Below, one piece after another: positions 61,380-64,000 of a stretch of 64,000 bases of DNA (its first letter is position 1; each line of letters opens with the position of its first letter). Below the pieces are notes generated by a model. The model was given only the letters and a program-made list of their open reading frames with translations, ran no database searches and was not told the DNA's origin. The stretch is from Candidatus Gastranaerophilales bacterium (GTDB taxonomy: Bacteria > Cyanobacteriota > Vampirovibrionia > Gastranaerophilales > Gastranaerophilaceae): NCBI GenBank assembly GCA_944322845.1, contig CALUQE010000003.1:79582-143581 (forward strand), in the 5' to 3' direction. The translations under genes and the position numbers were made by a program.

Positions 61380-61778
61380 CTAAAATATTTTTTCAATATG
61401 TCTTATATATTCCGGAGTAAATAAATCTTTTGCTTTCAGCAGCTTTTGTTTAGTTTTAGAAATCTCGTATTGTTTAACCTACGGCAAATTCTTCAAAATA
61501 TTCAAAAAGGAATAAACCTCTGCTTTTGAAGATGGTATATGGTTATCTATATCTTTTGAAAGTTTCTTCAGAAACTTTTCAGTAAATTCTAACAATTCCT
61601 GATTAAGAATTTCCTGATTATGTTTTTTCTCATAGCATTTTTTATCCCACTCGTATTTCTTTTTCCAGTAAAACAAAGTTCTTCTGGAGATATTAAGATT
61701 TTGAGAAATAACATTAATTGGTATATTCCCCTCAATATACATAGTTTCCGCTTGTTTATAATATTTCATTTTAGTCAT
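61380..61778 (-). pseudogene. DUF1804-like Mu-phage gene cut by an in-frame TAG
   Basis: From the ATG at 61778 (AGGAG five bases upstream) 99 codons run to a TAG at 61481-61479. The same frame continues for 32 coding-looking codons (VKQYEISKTKQKLLKAKDLF, then YIRHIEKIF) to a second TAG at 61380. The N-terminus is a helix-turn-helix (PINVISQNLNISRRTLFYWK) like DUF1804, a small-terminase-type DNA-binding protein of Mu-like phages. The TAG may be a nonsense mutation (CAG to TAG is one step) or the tail may be suppressed. Confidence 0.55.
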
Positions 61779-61786
61779 GATAACTC

Positions 61787-62296
61787 CTATCTGCACATTG
61801 AATTTTTAACACCATAGTAAGGGTTATGCTTAATGAATCCTTGTTCAAATGCATACTTTAAAATACTTCCAAGTAATGTTACACCATTGCTCGCTGTTTT
61901 GGGTTTATATCTTTCTTTCATTTTCTGCATAAAATCAACAATCATTTCATACGTGATTTTAGTAATTTGAATCTCTCCAAAATATGGCAGAATATTATAT
62001 TTTAACTGTGATTTGTAACCCTTAAGAGTATCTTTGGTTAACTTTTTATTTGCAATATAATTCAAGGCAATATCTTGAAATAAAACCTTACTATTTATTT
62101 TTAATAATGGTTTGGGATACAATTCAAAAGTTTTCTCTTTAAAAACTTCTACATATTTATACAAACCTTGTTCAAAGACTATTTTACCCTCGTTCAAAAG
62201 GTGTTTGAGTTCTGTTTTACAATTACATTCTGAAATCATTTCTATTTCATCAATGGTAAATTCTTTTAGGTGTTTTGCTAATTTCTCAATATTCAT
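61787..62296 (-). CDS. Integrase core-binding (SAM-like) domain without catalytic domain
   Basis: 169 residues. The N-terminal half looks like a small winged helix (FTIDEIEMISECNCKTELKH), and residues 80-165 match the helical core-binding domain of tyrosine recombinases (LTKDTLKGYKSQLKYNILPY, YEMIVDFMQKM, VTLLGSILKYAFEQGF). The R...HxxR...Y catalytic domain is absent and no remnant follows, so it cannot recombine DNA by itself. It may be a DNA-binding accessory of the Mu-like element. Its ATG overlaps the MuB stop by 4 nt. Confidence 0.7.
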   Translation of the reverse strand: MNIEKLAKHLKEFTIDEIEMISECNCKTELKHLLNEGKIVFEQGLYKYVEVFKEKTFELYPKPLLKINSKVLFQDIALNYIANKKLTKDTLKGYKSQLKYNILPYFGEIQITKITYEMIVDFMQKMKERYKPKTASNGVTLLGSILKYAFEQGFIKHNPYYGVKNSMCR

Positions 62297-62973
62297 AGTA
62301 CCTGCTCCGCTATTTCTTTCGTAATCTCGGTTAAATTATTATCTTTTGCAAAATTTTCCATTTGATTTATCAACTGAACAATCTGCCTGAATCTGTTGTA
62401 TTTTGAATGGATATATTCAATAGCATCGGGGGTAAATGTAATTTCAGATAGTTGACTTATAATTTGTCCTATATCATTTACCCCAAAGGTTTCAAATTTT
62501 AAAATTTCTGAAAACCGGTCATAAAGGTGCTTGTATCTTTCAAGTTTTCTATGTGCCAACCCCATACCAATAAAGATTATCGGACAGTCGGTTTCATCAT
62601 GAATATCCCGCAATGTTTCGATTGTTTTGTAATTATTCATCAGGTAATCAATCTCATCAATAAAAATCACCTGCGGATTTTGTTTCAGCTTTTTAACCAC
62701 TAAATTGAAATTATCGGAAGTTAAATATCTTGGGATTTGATTTAATTCTTTTACTAACTCTTCTAACAGCCACCGACCTGTCATCAAGTTCGTTGCTCTT
62801 AAATAAATCCCGTCATATTTGCACGCAAGCCACAAAGCCGTCTGTGATTTTCCAAGCCCCGGTTCGCCATACACAAGTCCCATTTTAGCAATGTTTTTTG
62901 GTTTGTTTTGCAAATTTTCTACAAGTCCGATAAAATTTCTGACGTTATTTGTTTTCACAAAGATTTTACGCAT
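62293..62973 (-). CDS. MuB-like transposition ATPase
   Basis: 226 residues from the ATG at 62973, which overlaps the MuA stop by 8 nt; an ATG 12 bases earlier has AAAGGAG only one base away and is less likely. AAA+ ATPase with Walker A YGEPGLGKS (about 35-43), Walker B PQVIFIDEIDYL and a sensor GMG. MuB/TnsC/IstB-type ATPases bind target DNA and activate the transposase. Confidence 0.85.
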   Translation of the reverse strand: MRKIFVKTNNVRNFIGLVENLQNKPKNIAKMGLVYGEPGLGKSQTALWLACKYDGIYLRATNLMTGRWLLEELVKELNQIPRYLTSDNFNLVVKKLKQNPQVIFIDEIDYLMNNYKTIETLRDIHDETDCPIIFIGMGLAHRKLERYKHLYDRFSEILKFETFGVNDIGQIISQLSEITFTPDAIEYIHSKYNRFRQIVQLINQMENFAKDNNLTEITKEIAEQVL

Positions 62974-64000
62974 AAAGCAATTCATACTCCTTTGTCTTTT
63001 TAAATTCACTTATCCAAGGATTATCAGGGGCATTTTTTATCAAATATTCGTATTTTTCTGAATTGTTTTTGAACAGGGTTTGAAGGCTATTTGAATGCGG
63101 TTTGAATTCAACTTTTTGGGGTTCATCCATTTTCTGCTCGATAAATTTAACTTCTTCATTACTTAAATATTGCTTTACTGAATTAATAGTTTTTCGTCTG
63201 AGCTTTTGCTGCTTTTGTATTTTCTGTTTGTAATCCTCTAAATCCTCAACCGTACCTAAAAGCTTCGCCATCGGGTGGGTTTCGGTTACCCGCTCTGCTG
63301 TGCATAAGAATTCGCCCTTGGGGGTAAAGACCTTAACGCTTGTTAGATCAAATAGGTTGTATTTTACTAAAACTTTTCCTCTTAGTCCGTATAATCTTTC
63401 GTCAAAATAGTCGCAGTTCAAGAACCTTATGCCGTTTCGCTGAATTGTTTTGACCTCTGTTGCCAGCATCAAATCGTCAAGCATGTTTATATCAATATTC
63501 TGTTTCTTGCGACTTTCCAAAACCTCTGCGATTGTCATATTCGGTGCATTTGTGCAGGGCTGAGAATTCTTGAACTTAAGCCACATATCAATCATTTTGA
63601 TTGTTTCTTCTATAGTTGGGACATAATCTTTGTGCAAGGTTTTATGAATTTTTTCATTTCTTTTCAAATAAGCTGGCTTATTGATGATTGATGAGCCGAC
63701 GTAGCTTGGCATTAGTTTTTCAAATCCTTCTTGAAATTCTTTGAAGAACCTCTCAATAACTTTCGATCTTGCGTTATACGGTCTTGCAAATACGGTTTCA
63801 ATCCCGAGTTTTGCGTAAAGTCCGTAGAATCCTAATTCGCCAAAACCTTTATCATCTGTGAAGTATTTTGCTCTGAAAGCTCTGCCGTTATCCTGATAAA
63901 CAATTTTCGGTATCATATCAAGATTTATTATTGCGTTTCTTAGGGCACTTGCAATACATTGGGTGTTTTCTTCAAGCATAATTTCGTAACCGACAAGAGC
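62966..64000 (-). CDS. Mu-type transposase (MuA-like), N-terminus beyond the window
   Basis: The frame is open at the right edge, leaving 344 residues. The DDE core is partly visible: VYQDNGRAFRAKYF carries the second Asp, and SKVIERFFKEFQEGFE the Glu. A Mu-type beta-barrel follows (YGLRGKVLVKYNLFDLTSVK, GEFLCTAE), then a Lys/Gln-rich tail that in Mu contacts MuB and ClpX. It forms a translationally coupled set with MuB, the integrase-like gene and the DUF1804-like gene. The element end, repressor and ner would lie to the right. Confidence 0.88.
   Translation of the reverse strand, partial: ALVGYEIMLEENTQCIASALRNAIINLDMIPKIVYQDNGRAFRAKYFTDDKGFGELGFYGLYAKLGIETVFARPYNARSKVIERFFKEFQEGFEKLMPSYVGSSIINKPAYLKRNEKIHKTLHKDYVPTIEETIKMIDMWLKFKNSQPCTNAPNMTIAEVLESRKKQNIDINMLDDLMLATEVKTIQRNGIRFLNCDYFDERLYGLRGKVLVKYNLFDLTSVKVFTPKGEFLCTAERVTETHPMAKLLGTVEDLEDYKQKIQKQQKLRRKTINSVKQYLSNEEVKFIEQKMDEPQKVEFKPHSNSLQTLFKNNSEKYEYLIKNAPDNPWISEFKKTKEYELLYA

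Noticed and set aside
1..64000. Genome-wide reading of TAG as an amino acid
   Set aside because: Many intact genes end normally at TAG (fliJ 1294-1296, flgE 4581-4583, the HicB-like gene 11365-11367, the AAA gene 15983-15985), so only local effects are plausible at 33470 and 61479.

Overview
The window is low-GC bacterial chromosome and most likely comes from a non-photosynthetic gut relative of the cyanobacteria (Vampirovibrionia/Melainabacteria, order Gastranaerophilales). That placement is an inference. It rests on a yggS-sepF pair of the kind seen in cyanobacteria and Gram-positives, a flagellar cluster, a BioY-type biotin transporter subunit, and several unrelated proteins that begin with a short Asn-rich stretch and a Phe-Lys-Ala or Phe-Gly-Ala motif. 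No rRNA or tRNA gene was found to settle it.

Layout. 1-4.6 kb: the end of a DRE-TIM aldolase, then the flagellar operon fliJ-fliK-flgD-flgE. 4.8-24.1 kb: mostly housekeeping genes. These are yggS, sepF, mutS, an envelope/lipoprotein-like operon ending in rimI and bioY, pgk, a TPR-glycosyltransferase, two membrane-anchored AAA ATPases, a secreted-looking protein behind a consensus flagellar sigma-28 promoter, aspS, tag and an EamA transporter. Copies of a G-run repeat (a 57-bp tandem at 13.9 kb and single relics at 6.3 and 9.5 kb) lie between these genes.

24.2-42.7 kb: a surface-glycan locus on the minus strand. Nine of its proteins carry the same roughly 90-residue module around a Trp-Gly-Ala-Ser motif (one copy reads Trp-Gly-Gly-Ser), and a tenth carries a distant version. 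The module is fused to different catalytic domains: GT2, GT8, Stealth phosphotransferase, polysaccharide pyruvyl transferase, methyltransferases and a hexapeptide acyltransferase. This is the most unusual system in the window. The locus is split by an island at 31.2-35.5 kb holding hipBA with three palindromic operators, a ParB-type DNA methyltransferase, a DUF5681 gene without a normal start codon, and a zinc-ribbon gene.

43.5-55.8 kb: one long minus-strand type I restriction-modification operon (hsdS-like, hsdM, rhuM, five small or unknown genes, hsdS, a DUF2188 gene, a HAD phosphatase, hsdR, a YgjP-like metalloprotease and an HTH protein). 55.8-56.5 kb: an unexplained GC-richer stretch with no gene. 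56.5-61.3 kb: accessory genes, including a nucleotidyltransferase, a YwqK/MORN repeat protein, and a WYL regulator that shares a palindrome with a neighbouring unknown gene. 61.4-64 kb: part of a Mu-like transposition module (MuA, MuB, an integrase core-binding fragment and a DUF1804-like gene cut by an in-frame TAG), which runs off the right edge.
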